DNA of 64,000 nt, taken from assembly GCF_013019105.1 (NCBI RefSeq), contig NZ_BLTE01000013.1, positions 62,001 through 126,000 of the forward strand. The letters are read 5' to 3'. Of this stretch, positions 36,140 to 45,022 are shown piece by piece (position 1 is the stretch's first letter; every line of letters begins with the position of its first letter). A model generated the notes under the pieces. The model worked only from the letters and a program-made list of their open reading frames with translations, had not been told where the DNA came from and searched no databases. Position numbers and translations under genes: made by a program. This DNA is from Fundidesulfovibrio magnetotacticus. Lineage in GTDB: Bacteria; Desulfobacterota; Desulfovibrionia; Desulfovibrionales; Desulfovibrionaceae.

Positions 36140-38438
36140 ATTCATTTTGTTTTTCGTGCTCTTCATGGCCTTGTGCGTGGTTGGCGCGGGCGTGGGCCTC
36201 GTGGGCGTCTACTTCTGGGCCGCCAGCGACCTGCCGGGCTTCAAGAACCTTACGGAGTACAGGCCGCCCGTGGTCACCACCGTGACCACCCACGACGGCA
36301 AGGTGCTGGGCAACCTCTTCGCGGAGAAGCGCTTCCTGGCCTCCCTCTCGGAGATGCCGCCCTTCCTGCCCAAGGCCTTCCTGGCCGCCGAAGACTCCTC
36401 TTTCTACCAGCACGAAGGCGTCGACCCCGTGGCCATCTTCCGCGCCTTCGTGAAGAACCTCCAGGCCGGAACCTCCCGGCAGGGCGGCTCCACCATCACC
36501 CAGCAGATCATCAAGCGCCTGCTGCTCACCCCCGAGCGCAGCTTCAAGCGCAAGATCAAGGAGGCCATCCTGGCCTACCGCCTGGAGCGCTACCTCACCA
36601 AGGACGAAATCCTCACCATCTATCTCAACCAGATCTTCTTCGGCTCGCGCGCCTACGGCGTGGAGAGCGCCGCGCGCACCTTCTTCGGCGTGCACGTGAA
36701 GGACCTCACCCTGGCCCAGGCCGCCGTGCTGGCGGGCCTGCCCCCGGCCCCCAGCCGCTACAACCCCTACAAGGATCCGGACGCCGCCAAGGTCCGCCAG
36801 AAGTACGTTCTCGGACGCATGCTGGAACTCGGCTGGATCTCCCAGGCCGACCACGACAAGGCCGTGCGCGAACCCCTGGTCTACAAGGCCATGGAGGAAC
36901 AGAGCTGGGGCGTTGGAGCGTACTACCTGGAAGAGGTCCGCCGCTGGCTGGTGGACCACTACGGCGAGGACACGGTCTACACGGGCGGGCTCAAGGTGGT
37001 CACCGGATGCGACCTCTTCCATCAGGAGCAGGCCGAGAAGGCCCTGCGGGGCGCATTGGTGGCCTCCTCCAAGCGCCGGGGCTGGCGCGGCCCGGTGGAA
37101 TCGCTGCCCCCCAACCAGTGGAACGACTTCCTGGCCCAGGACGTGAACATGGACCAGTTCAAGGCCGGGGCCTGGGCCAAGGCCCTGGTCACAGAGGCCT
37201 CCCCCAGGGGGCTCACCGTGCGCTTCGGCAAGTCCACCGGGACCATCGACGCCAAGTTCCTTGGCTGGACCCGCAACAAGGGGCCGCGCCCCGGCGACGT
37301 GGTCTTCGTCTCCCTGGCCCCCGAGGACCCGCGCAACAAGGGCAAGGCCCCCTCCAAGACCGCCCCCCGCGCCGGGGAGGACCTCATCCTCCAGCAGGAA
37401 CCCGACGTGCAGGGCGGCATGGTCTCCATGGACCCCAAATCCGGCGCGGTGCTGGCCGTGGTGGGCGGCTTCTCCTTCGAGAAGAGCCAGTTCAACAGGG
37501 CCACCCAGGCCCTGCGTCAGTGCGGCTCCACCTTCAAGCCCATCGTCTACTCGGCGGCCATCGACGAAGGCATGACGCCCGCCACGCGCGTAATGGACAG
37601 CCCCTTCATCTACGAGGACCCCGTCACCCACAAGATCTGGAAGCCCGAGAACTACGAGGGCGGCTTCCAGGGCGAAATGAGCCTGCGCTCCGCCCTGGCC
37701 AAGTCGCGCAACCTCGTCACCATCCGCGTGGCCCAGCAGATCGGCATCCAGAAGGTGATCCAGCGCGCCAAGGACATGGGCATCGAGTCCGAGCTCGGCC
37801 CCTACCTGCCCATCTCGCTGGGCGCGGGCGCGGTGCACCTGATCAACCTCTGCCAGGCCTACACCGCCTTCGCCAACGGCGGCGAATCGGTGAAGCCGCG
37901 CTTCGTGCTCTCCGTCACCGGGCCTGACGGCCAGGAACTCTACAAATCCGAGCCGGAACGCCGCCAGTCCATGTCGCCCCAGACGGCCTTCATCATGGAC
38001 GCCATGCTGCGCGAAGTGGTGCGCGCGGGCACCGCGGGCAAGGCCACGGTGATCGGCAAGCCCATCGCGGGCAAGACCGGCACCACCAACGACGAACAGG
38101 ACGCCTGGTTCATCGGTTTCACGCCCTACCTGCTCACCGGCGTCTACCTGGGCTTCGACCAGGTGCAGTCCATGGGCAAGGGCGAGACCGGCGGCACGGC
38201 GGCCCTGCCCGCGTTCATCGAATACCGCATGGCCGTGGAGCCCTTCTACCCCACCGAGGAGTTCCCCCAGCCCCCGGGCATCGCCTGGGCCAGCGTGGAC
38301 GGCGTGCAGATGCCCTTCAAGGAAGGGCAGGACCGCAACGCCTTCGCGGGCATCATCGGCGGCGACGGCAACGTCAACTTCTCCGACCCCAACGCCCCCC
38401 TGGCCACGGGCGAGGACCTGCTCAAACAGATGTACTAG
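36132..38438 (+). CDS. penicillin-binding protein 1A-type bifunctional transglycosylase/transpeptidase
   Basis: 768 residues. A membrane anchor (ILFFVLFMALCVVGAGVGLV) is followed by the glycosyltransferase family 51 domain: AAEDSSFYQHEGVDP (catalytic Glu), QGGSTITQQIIKRLLL and the RKIKEAILAYRLE motif. The transpeptidase half has STFK (SxxK, in QCGSTFKPIVY), KSRN (SxN) and AGKTGTTND (KTG). An OB-like insert separates them. It polymerises and crosslinks peptidoglycan in the periplasm. It is close to MrcA/PonA by layout, but the orthologue name is not certain. Confidence 0.93.
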   Translation: MRKFILFFVLFMALCVVGAGVGLVGVYFWAASDLPGFKNLTEYRPPVVTTVTTHDGKVLGNLFAEKRFLASLSEMPPFLPKAFLAAEDSSFYQHEGVDPVAIFRAFVKNLQAGTSRQGGSTITQQIIKRLLLTPERSFKRKIKEAILAYRLERYLTKDEILTIYLNQIFFGSRAYGVESAARTFFGVHVKDLTLAQAAVLAGLPPAPSRYNPYKDPDAAKVRQKYVLGRMLELGWISQADHDKAVREPLVYKAMEEQSWGVGAYYLEEVRRWLVDHYGEDTVYTGGLKVVTGCDLFHQEQAEKALRGALVASSKRRGWRGPVESLPPNQWNDFLAQDVNMDQFKAGAWAKALVTEASPRGLTVRFGKSTGTIDAKFLGWTRNKGPRPGDVVFVSLAPEDPRNKGKAPSKTAPRAGEDLILQQEPDVQGGMVSMDPKSGAVLAVVGGFSFEKSQFNRATQALRQCGSTFKPIVYSAAIDEGMTPATRVMDSPFIYEDPVTHKIWKPENYEGGFQGEMSLRSALAKSRNLVTIRVAQQIGIQKVIQRAKDMGIESELGPYLPISLGAGAVHLINLCQAYTAFANGGESVKPRFVLSVTGPDGQELYKSEPERRQSMSPQTAFIMDAMLREVVRAGTAGKATVIGKPIAGKTGTTNDEQDAWFIGFTPYLLTGVYLGFDQVQSMGKGETGGTAALPAFIEYRMAVEPFYPTEEFPQPPGIAWASVDGVQMPFKEGQDRNAFAGIIGGDGNVNFSDPNAPLATGEDLLKQMY

Positions 38439-38458
38439 GCCCGAGCCCGGAGCACCCC

Positions 38459-38824
38459 ATGGAACACACCGAACAGATCGCACAGGCCCTGGACCTCGCC
38501 CGCGAGGCCGCGCACGACATCCGCGCCCTGGAAGCCCAGGCCCTGGCCGCCCTCCATGAGCGCGGCGACAAGGAAACCCACCGCCTGCGCATGGCCGAGA
38601 AGTGCGAACGCCTCGCCGACCTGGCCGAAGCGGTCGAACCCCTCCTGGACGGCGGCGACGAGACCGCCCAACGCCTGCTCCACGGCCTGCGCGACTTCGC
38701 CCGGCGCGCCAACATGGCCCTGGACCTGGAGAGCATCTTCTTCATGGGCGCGCTGCTCTACCCCGAAGACTACCAGGACGGCGACCCCAACGACCTGGAA
38801 CGCTTCATCCTGCGCTTCGAATAG
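38459..38824 (+). CDS. hypothetical small helical protein
   Basis: 121 residues, acidic, rich in Ala, Glu and Leu, predicted all-helical (IAQALDLAREAAHDIRALEA; HRLRMAEKCERLADLAEAV). It has no signal peptide and no motif that I recognise. The ATG lies 20 bp after the penicillin-binding protein stop, so it is probably cotranscribed. Codon use is typical of the chromosome, which supports it as a real gene. Confidence 0.55.
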   Translation: MEHTEQIAQALDLAREAAHDIRALEAQALAALHERGDKETHRLRMAEKCERLADLAEAVEPLLDGGDETAQRLLHGLRDFARRANMALDLESIFFMGALLYPEDYQDGDPNDLERFILRFE

Positions 38825-39269
38825 ACCGGGACTGGGCGCGGCGGCGACGCAGGGCGGCCGGCCAGGCGTGGAGGAACGGGGCTCCGCCCCGGACCCCGCC
38901 GGGGCGAGAGCCTCCCCCCGGACCCCGGCAATTGCTTCGCGGGTTTCACCGGAGACGACCCGGCAGAGAGGACAGGCCGGAGACGTCGGAGCAGAGAGAG
39001 TGTGACCGGCATGAATCTGGACGACTTGCGCGGCCTGGCCACGAACAGTCGGATTCTCGTAGGTTGATCACCCCGCATGAGGCCCAACCTCTTGATGATT
39101 TGACGCATTTCCTGCACGATGCATGCGGTGACTCTTTGAGAACTCCGTGACGCATCCTTCTCGCACGCCGTCCGTCCGGGGCTGATTCTTACCTGGAAGG
39201 CTCACGGCGGCCATGCGGCGTTGCGGCCCGCGCCACCCGAACTCCCTGGCCGGACACTGCGGAGACCCA
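38825..39269. other. intergenic region upstream of the ATPase/TOPRIM pair
   Basis: 445 bp. Right after the preceding gene there are GC-rich inverted repeats (GGGGCTCCGCCCC near 38879-38891) without a T tract. The rest, including 39060-39160, is less GC-rich and carries no convincing gene. The compositional change here fits the start of an accessory module. Confidence 0.4.
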
Positions 39270-40457
39270 ATGAAGATCGAATCGCTCAGGCTGAAGAACT
39301 TCAAGTCTTTCCGGGATGTCGTGTTTTCCGATCTTCCGAACTTCTGCGTTGTCGTCGGGGCCAACGGCACCGGCAAGAGCACGGTGTTCAGCGTCTTCGG
39401 ATTCCTGCGCGATGCCATGGCCAGCAACGTCAACGCCGCGCTGGTCAGGCTCGGCGGGAGCCGGGGCTTTCAAGAGGTACGGAGCCGGAATTCCGATGGC
39501 CCCATCGAGATCGAGATCAAGTTCCGATCGAAGCCGGATGGTCCGTTGACAACGTACAGTCTCCAAATCAGTGAGAAGAACGGCAAGGCATTTGTCGAGC
39601 GGGAAATCCTGAAATACCGCAGGGGCAGCAGCGGGCAACCATGGCAGTTCCTGAATTTCTCCAAGGGGGAGGGCCGTGCCGTCACGAACGAAGTTGATTC
39701 CGTCAAGGAAGTCAGTGAACTGAACCGCGAGGAACAGCGGTTGAAATCGCCGGATATCCTAGCCATCAAAGGGCTCGCACAGTTCGAGCGGTTCCAGGCC
39801 GTGGTGGCCTTGGGCAACCTCATCGAGAACTGGCATGTCTCCGATTTTCACATCAGCCGTGCACGCCCCGAGCAGGAAGCCGGTTATGCCGAGCACCTTT
39901 CCCGAGAGGGCGAAAACCTCTCGCTGGTCATCGAGTATCTGTACAAGAACCACAGGAAAGCGTTCGACAGGATTCTGTCGCTTCTGCAGTCTCGGGTTCC
40001 CGGCATCTCCAGCGTGGAAGCCAAAACCACGGAAGAGGGCCGCGTGCTGCTGAAGTTCCAGGACGGCTCTTTCGAGGACCCTTTCCTGGCCCGCTACGTT
40101 TCGGACGGGACCATCAAGATGCTGGCTTACCTCACGTTGCTTTACGATCCCCAGCCGCACCCGCTGCTCTGCGTCGAAGAACCCGAGAACCAGCTCTACC
40201 CGAAACTGTTGCAGGAGCTTGCCGAGGAGTTCCGGGCTTACGCCGAACGGGGCGGGCAGGTGTTCGTCTCCACCCATTCGCCGGATTTCCTCAACGCAGT
40301 GGAACTCGACGAAGTGTTCTGGCTGGTGAAGAAGGATGGATACACCCAGGTGCGCCGGGCAAGGGAGGACGAGCAGATCAAGGCCTACATGGAGGATGGA
40401 GACAGGATGGGCCACCTGTGGGCGCAGGGATTTTTCGAAGGAGCCGATCCGCAGTGA
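39270..40457 (+). CDS. AAA-type (SMC/RecF-like) ATPase, candidate defence component
   Basis: 395 residues. MKIESLRLKNFKSFRDV and VVGANGTGKSTVFSVFGFL give the RecF/SMC-like N-terminal strand and Walker A; LLCVEEPENQLYPKLL is Walker B with the catalytic Glu, and VFVSTHSPDFLNAV is the switch His region. This matches the AAA_21/AAA_15 ATPases common in phage-defence operons, including OLD-like and PARIS-type systems. ATG at 39270 has GGAG six bases upstream. The stop overlaps the next GTG by four bases, so the two proteins probably form one complex. Confidence 0.82.
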   Translation: MKIESLRLKNFKSFRDVVFSDLPNFCVVVGANGTGKSTVFSVFGFLRDAMASNVNAALVRLGGSRGFQEVRSRNSDGPIEIEIKFRSKPDGPLTTYSLQISEKNGKAFVEREILKYRRGSSGQPWQFLNFSKGEGRAVTNEVDSVKEVSELNREEQRLKSPDILAIKGLAQFERFQAVVALGNLIENWHVSDFHISRARPEQEAGYAEHLSREGENLSLVIEYLYKNHRKAFDRILSLLQSRVPGISSVEAKTTEEGRVLLKFQDGSFEDPFLARYVSDGTIKMLAYLTLLYDPQPHPLLCVEEPENQLYPKLLQELAEEFRAYAERGGQVFVSTHSPDFLNAVELDEVFWLVKKDGYTQVRRAREDEQIKAYMEDGDRMGHLWAQGFFEGADPQ

Positions 40458-41011
40458 AGACCCTGGTCTTCTTTCTGGAAGAACTCTCCGCGGAGGCGAT
40501 GCTCAAGGGCGTTCTGCCGCGCCTCCTCCCGGCGGACATCCATCCGGCGTATTTCCCCTTCCCGGGAAAACAGGCCCTCGAAAAGGAACTCTTGCGCAAG
40601 CTGCGCGGCTGGCGGAAGGCCGACTCGATGTTCGTCGTCCTGCGCGACCAGGACAGGGGCGACTGCCGGGCCGTCAAGGAAACGCTCGCCGCCATCAGTC
40701 GAGCCGCCGGAAGGCCCGAGGCACTGGTGCGGATTGCCTGCCGGGAACTGGAGAGCTTCTATCTGGGCGACCTGGCCGCCGTGGAAAAGGGACTGGGACT
40801 CAAGGGCCTGCGCGCCCAGCAGGGCAAGGAGAAGTTCCGCAACCCGGACCTGCTGGCCGACGCCTCCGGGGAACTCCGGAATCTGACGAACAAGGCCTAC
40901 CAGAAAATTTCCGGATCGCGGGCCATCGCCCCCCACCTGGTCCTGGAGAACAACCGTTCGCCCAGCTTCCGGGCGCTCATCACGGGAATCCGCCGCCTCG
41001 TGGCCGCGTAG
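40454..41011 (+). CDS. DUF4276-like TOPRIM-type protein, partner of the ATPase
   Basis: 185 residues from a GTG in a GTGA overlap. VFFLEELSAEAMLKGVL supplies the conserved acidic residue of a TOPRIM fold and VVLRDQDRGDCRAVK its DxD motif. CRELESFYLGDLAAVEKGLG and VLENNRSPSFRALITGIRRL are typical of DUF4276 proteins next to AAA ATPases. TOPRIM proteins in OLD or PARIS-like systems act as nucleases; that activity is inferred here. No other defence gene is directly adjacent; umuDC follows. Confidence 0.72.
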   Translation: MKTLVFFLEELSAEAMLKGVLPRLLPADIHPAYFPFPGKQALEKELLRKLRGWRKADSMFVVLRDQDRGDCRAVKETLAAISRAAGRPEALVRIACRELESFYLGDLAAVEKGLGLKGLRAQQGKEKFRNPDLLADASGELRNLTNKAYQKISGSRAIAPHLVLENNRSPSFRALITGIRRLVAA

Positions 41012-41102
41012 GGCGGGCCGTTCGGAGGCAGAACCGCAGGCTCCACGGCGCTCTCCGGTGCGATGGGCCGTTCCCGCCCGCCCCCTGGGTATCGCGTTCA
41101 GC

Positions 41103-41131
41103 TTGACGATATCGTCATCATTCGCTAGACA
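41103..41131 (+). promoter_or_regulatory. umuDC promoter with embedded palindromic operator
   Basis: TTGACG (41103-41108) and TAGACA (41126-41131) are 17 bp apart, eight bases before the umuD ATG. The 12-bp perfect palindrome GACGATATCGTC (41105-41116) overlaps the -35 box and is well placed for a repressor such as LexA, although it is not the E. coli CTGT-N8-ACAG box. Confidence 0.55.
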
Positions 41132-41138
41132 TCGCGTC

Positions 41139-41561
41139 ATGCCGCCATCGACGCTCGCGCTTCCCCTCGTGCACGCTCCGGCCGGGTTTCCCTCTCCGGC
41201 CGAGGACTACATCGACCAGCGCCTGGACCTGGCCGAGCACCTCGTGCGCAATCCGCCCTCCACCTATTTCCTGCGCGTGCAGGGCGATTCCATGCGCGGC
41301 GCGGGCATCCACTCGGGCGACCTCCTGGTGGTGGACCGCTCCGTGGAGCCCAGGCCGGGCCACGTGGTGGTGGCCGCCGTGGACGGCGAGCTCACGGTGA
41401 AGCGCCTCAAACGCCTGGGCCGGGGGCTGGCGCTGGCCCCCGAGAACCCGGACTACCCGCATGTTCCCCTGGACGGCGAGCGCGGCGTGGAAATCTGGGG
41501 CGTGGCCCTGCATGTCATCCATTCCTTGACTCCCGGAGGCTCCCGGTGGACCTCGCGCTGA
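41139..41561 (+). CDS. umuD: UmuD-like SOS mutagenesis protein (S24 peptidase)
   Basis: 140 residues. [17 protein letters not shown] is the UmuD signature, with the Ala-Gly autocleavage site; [20 protein letters not shown] carries the catalytic Ser and [10 protein letters not shown] the Lys. Self-cleavage stimulated by RecA filaments gives UmuD', the partner of UmuC in translesion synthesis. ATG at 41139 is chosen because upstream frames run through the promoter. It overlaps umuC by 16 bp. The proximity of the ATG to the -10 box implies a very short leader or a start further upstream. Confidence 0.92.
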   Translation: MPPSTLALPLVHAPAGFPSPAEDYIDQRLDLAEHLVRNPPSTYFLRVQGDSMRGAGIHSGDLLVVDRSVEPRPGHVVVAAVDGELTVKRLKRLGRGLALAPENPDYPHVPLDGERGVEIWGVALHVIHSLTPGGSRWTSR

Positions 41562-42805
41562 TGGACTGCAACAACTTCTACGCCTCCTGCGAGCGGGCCT
41601 TCGACCCCCGCCTGGCCGGTCGCCCCGTGGTGGTGCTCTCCAACAACGACGGCTGCGTCATCGCCCGGTCGGCCGAGGCCAAGGCCCTGGGCGTGCCCAT
41701 GGGCGCGCCCGAGTTCAAGTGCCGCGCGCTTTTCGCCCGCCACGGCGTGGCCGTGTTCTCCTCCAACTACGCCCTCTACGGCGACATGTCCGCCCGGGTG
41801 ATGGCCACGGCCGGGGCCATGGTCCCGCGCATGGAGGTCTATTCCATCGACGAGGCCTTTCTGGAGTTCGCCGGTCTGGAGGGCGGCCCGGAGGCGGCCG
41901 CCCGGCGCGTGCGCGAGGCCGTGTTGCGGGCCACGGGCATCCCCGTGTCCCTGGGAATGGGGCCCACCAAGACCCTGGCCAAGGCCGCCAACAAGATGGC
42001 CAAGAAGGACCCCTCCCTGGGCGGCGTGCTCCTCCTGCCCCGGGGCCGCGCGCGCGAGGAGTTGCTGGCGCGCCTGGACGTGGAGGACGTGTGGGGCGTG
42101 GGGCCGCGCCGTGGCCGCTGGCTCAAGGCCCGGGGCGTGACCACGGCCCTGGATTTCATGCGCCTGCCGCGCGAGCGCGTGCACAAGAAGATGACCGTCA
42201 CCGGGCTGCACACCTGGCTCGAACTGCACGGCACGCCCTGCATCCCCCTGGAACTGGCCCCCCGGCCCAAGCAGTCCATCGTCTCCTCGCGCTCCTTCGG
42301 CCGCCCGGTGACCAGCATGGAGCACCTGCGCGAGGCCGTCTTCGCCTATGCCTCCCGCGCGGCCGAGAAGCTGCGCGCCCAGGGAGGCGTGGCCTCGGGG
42401 GTGCTCGTCTGGGTGCAGACCAACCGCTTCAAGGAGGGCGAGCCCCAGTACAGCGCGGCCCTGAGCCAGGCCCTGCACCCGGCCACGGCCCGGGCCGGGG
42501 TGATCGCCCAGGGCGGAGCGCGCCTGCTGGAGCGGCTCTACCGCCCGGGCTTCGCCTACAAGAAGGCCGGGGTGATGCTCACGGGCATCGAACCCGAGGG
42601 GGCGGGACGCCTCTCGCTCCTGGACGCGCCCGATCCCGAGGCCGCCGCGCTGTCCCGGGTGGTGGACCGCGTGAACGCCAAATGGGGCCGCGACGCCCTC
42701 TTCCTGGGCGGCTGCGGCGTCCGGCGCGAGTGGCGCATGCGCCAGGGCATGCGCTCGCCGCGCTACACCACGGCCTGGTCCGAGCTGCCCGTGGCCAGGG
42801 CCTAG
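41546..42805 (+). CDS. umuC: UmuC-like Y-family DNA polymerase V subunit
   Basis: 419 residues from a GTG at 41546 with GGAGG six bases upstream. [18 protein letters not shown] gives the first metal-binding Asp; [10 protein letters not shown] contains the catalytic Asp-Glu; [18 protein letters not shown] and [15 protein letters not shown] follow, and a C-terminal little-finger domain ([17 protein letters not shown]) is present. With UmuD' it copies past DNA lesions. The gene overlaps umuD and should share its damage-inducible promoter. Confidence 0.95.
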   Translation: MDLALMDCNNFYASCERAFDPRLAGRPVVVLSNNDGCVIARSAEAKALGVPMGAPEFKCRALFARHGVAVFSSNYALYGDMSARVMATAGAMVPRMEVYSIDEAFLEFAGLEGGPEAAARRVREAVLRATGIPVSLGMGPTKTLAKAANKMAKKDPSLGGVLLLPRGRAREELLARLDVEDVWGVGPRRGRWLKARGVTTALDFMRLPRERVHKKMTVTGLHTWLELHGTPCIPLELAPRPKQSIVSSRSFGRPVTSMEHLREAVFAYASRAAEKLRAQGGVASGVLVWVQTNRFKEGEPQYSAALSQALHPATARAGVIAQGGARLLERLYRPGFAYKKAGVMLTGIEPEGAGRLSLLDAPDPEAAALSRVVDRVNAKWGRDALFLGGCGVRREWRMRQGMRSPRYTTAWSELPVARA

Positions 42806-42869
42806 TGTCTGGCGAATCCCTGGCTGGCGAGCGCGGCGCACCATCCCGGACGTTCCCGCGCGCCGCCCC

Positions 42870-42875
42870 TTGACA
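42870..42875 (+). promoter_or_regulatory. candidate -35 box upstream of the ilvB leader
   Basis: A perfect TTGACA lies 30 bp before the leader peptide start. The sequence 16-18 bp downstream (GTAGGT/TAGGTC) is a poor -10, so the promoter assignment is tentative. Confidence 0.3.
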
Positions 42876-42905
42876 TGGATGCCCTGCCGGGCGTAGGTCG
42901 CTTCC

Positions 42906-42992
42906 ATGCACCGTTTCACGACCCTATGCGCCGCCACCTCCTGCGTCGTAGTACGTCAGGTTCTTTGCGCGTCCGCTCCCAGCGGGTTGTGA
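42906..42992 (+). CDS. ilvB leader peptide
   Basis: A 28-codon frame from ATG 42906 to TGA 42990-42992, preceded by TAGG. Residues 13-20 are CVVVRQVL: three consecutive Val codons (42945-42953), then Val-Leu (42960-42965). This is the layout of the E. coli ilvB leader IvbL, whose Val/Leu codons stall the ribosome when branched-chain aminoacyl-tRNA is scarce. An intrinsic terminator starts 28 bp after the stop, and ilvB follows. The bases GCGGGTTG (42982-42989), covered by a ribosome at the stop, can pair with CAACCCCCGC (43019-43028), the left arm of the terminator, giving an antiterminator. Confidence 0.8.
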   Translation: MHRFTTLCAATSCVVVRQVLCASAPSGL

Positions 42993-43019
42993 TTCGTTTG
43001 CCGTAAGCCCCGAAGCATC

Positions 43020-43056
43020 AACCCCCGCAGGCGGACAGCCGGCGGGGGTTTTCCTT
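43020..43056 (+). terminator. attenuator terminator of ilvB
   Basis: Arms AACCCCCGC (43020-43028) and GCGGGGGTT (43042-43050) pair perfectly and are followed by TTCCTTTT. A small inner stem GGC/GCC lies in the loop. It stands between the leader peptide and ilvB, as expected for transcription attenuation. Confidence 0.85.
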
Positions 43057-43105
43057 TTCCAGGCCAAGCCTCCCGCCGCACCGCAGGCACAGCAGGGAGG
43101 CAGCC

Positions 43106-44839
43106 ATGCAGACCACAGGCGCTCGCTACATCGTCCAATTCCTGGAAAGCCGGGGCGTGAAAACCGTCGCGGGCATCCCCGGCGGATCCATCCTGCCGCT
43201 CTACGACGCCCTGGCCCAGCGCGGAACCATCCGCCACGTGCTGGCCCGCCACGAGCAAGGCGCGGCTTTCATGGCCCAGGGCATGGCCCGGCTCACGGGG
43301 CGTCCCGGCGTCTGCCTGGCCACGTCCGGGCCGGGAGCCACCAACCTGGTCACGGCCATAGCCGACGCCAGGCGCGACGGCGTGCCCCTGGTGTGCATCA
43401 CCGGCCAGGTGCCCCTGGCCCAGATCGGCACCGAAGCCTTTCAGGAGGTGGACATCGTGGCCGTGGCCGGTCCCCTGACCAAATACTCCCGCATGGTGCG
43501 CTCCGCGAGCGAGCTGCCCGAGGCACTGGAAGAGGCCTTCGAGGCCGCCGTGACCGGACGCCCAGGCCCCGTGCTGCTGGACGTGCCCAAGGACGTGCAG
43601 ACCGGGCGCTTCACGCCCCCGGCCCTCTCGCTGATTCCGGGGGAACCGCCGGCCAGGCCCGCGCCGTCGCGCTGGGACGTGTCGCGCGCGGCGGCCCTCG
43701 TCAACGCCGCACGCCGCCCGGTGCTCCTCCTGGGCGGGGGCGCATCGCGCGGGCGCGCCCCGGAGCTGGCGCGCCGCCTGGCCGAGAAAGCCGGGCTTCC
43801 CGTGACCATGACCCTCACCGGCCTGGGCGCGCTCCCCGACGCCCACCCCCTCTGCCTGGGCATGCACGGCATGCACGGCCACGCGCGCGCCAACCGCGCC
43901 CTGGACGCCTGCGACCTCCTCCTGGCCGTGGGCAGCCGCTTCGACGACCGGGCCACCGGCAGGCCCGAGACCTTCTGTCCCGGGGCGCGCATCGTCCATG
44001 TCAACGTGGATGCGGCGGAACTCGGCCGGATCAAGCGCGCCGAGGTGGCCGTGGAGTCCGACGCGGCGCACTTCCTGGAGGCCCTGCTGCCCCTGGTGGA
44101 GCGCCGCGCGCGGGGCGGCTGGCTGGCCGAGGTGGAGGGCCTGGACGACGCCCCGATGCCCCGCCTCCCAGAGGCCCGGCGCGAAGAGGCGCGCCCGCCC
44201 CACGAGGCCAGGGAGCTGGTGGCGCGGGTGGCGGAGCGCCTGCGCGACGACGCCGTGGTGGTCACCGACGTGGGCCAGCACCAGATGGTGGTGGCCCAGG
44301 ACTTTCCCTTCCGCAACCCCGGCCGGTTCCTGACCTCGGGCGGCCTCGGCGTGATGGGCTTCGGGCTCCCTGCGGCCATCGGGGCGGCCCTGGCCGAACC
44401 GGGCGCGCAGGTGGTCTGCTTCTCGGGCGACGGCAGCTTCAAGATGAACGTGCAGGAGCTGGCCACCCTGGCCGAGACCGGGGCCAACGTGAAGGTGGTG
44501 GTGCTGGACAACCGCAGCCTGGGCCTGGTCTCCCAGCAGCAGCGGCTGTTCTACGGCGGGCGTCGCACGGCCTCGCGCTTCGAGGGCGGCACGGACTTCG
44601 CGGCCCTGGCCAGGGCGTTCGGCATAGCGGGCGTTTCCCTGGAGGCGGAAGAGGACTGGAGCCGCGCCCTGGACGAGGCCCTGTCGCGGCCCGGGCCGGC
44701 CCTGGTGCACGCGCGCGTGGACGCCGAAGCCATGGTGTTTCCCATGGTGCCTCCCGGAGCCTCCAACCGCGAGATGCTCACGGAGCGCCCGGACCCGGCC
44801 GAAGGGGACGGACGCGTCGATCAGGCCGTCTCGGCCTGA
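43106..44839 (+). CDS. ilvB: acetolactate synthase, large (catalytic) subunit
   Basis: 577 residues. A thiamine diphosphate enzyme that condenses two pyruvates to acetolactate (valine/leucine) or pyruvate with 2-oxobutyrate (isoleucine). GIPGGSILPLYDAL, LARHEQGAAFMAQG (catalytic Glu), the middle FAD-like domain and GDGSFKMNVQEL with the Asn motif DNRSLGL are all present. ATG at 43106 has GGGAGG upstream. No small regulatory subunit gene (ilvN) follows; the next gene is a DUF362 protein. Expression should be controlled by the leader/attenuator just upstream. Confidence 0.93.
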   Translation: MQTTGARYIVQFLESRGVKTVAGIPGGSILPLYDALAQRGTIRHVLARHEQGAAFMAQGMARLTGRPGVCLATSGPGATNLVTAIADARRDGVPLVCITGQVPLAQIGTEAFQEVDIVAVAGPLTKYSRMVRSASELPEALEEAFEAAVTGRPGPVLLDVPKDVQTGRFTPPALSLIPGEPPARPAPSRWDVSRAAALVNAARRPVLLLGGGASRGRAPELARRLAEKAGLPVTMTLTGLGALPDAHPLCLGMHGMHGHARANRALDACDLLLAVGSRFDDRATGRPETFCPGARIVHVNVDAAELGRIKRAEVAVESDAAHFLEALLPLVERRARGGWLAEVEGLDDAPMPRLPEARREEARPPHEARELVARVAERLRDDAVVVTDVGQHQMVVAQDFPFRNPGRFLTSGGLGVMGFGLPAAIGAALAEPGAQVVCFSGDGSFKMNVQELATLAETGANVKVVVLDNRSLGLVSQQQRLFYGGRRTASRFEGGTDFAALARAFGIAGVSLEAEEDWSRALDEALSRPGPALVHARVDAEAMVFPMVPPGASNREMLTERPDPAEGDGRVDQAVSA

Positions 44840-45022
44840 CGCCTGCCTGTTGGATGGCTGAGCCGGAAGCTCCTTTCCCCGGGAGCGGAGGCCGCGGCCC
44901 CGCAGGACGGATGTCGCGGGGCGAGGCGGGCGTGTCCAGGCGCGTCCGAGGGGACTCGGGGGCCGCAGGGGCCGCCCTGGCGCGGCTTGGCGAAAGGGGC
45001 CGGTGCGTGTAGTGAAGCGCCC

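Noticed and set aside
42876-42900. -10 box for the ilvB leader
   Set aside because: No hexamer at 16-19 bp from TTGACA matches more than two consensus bases.
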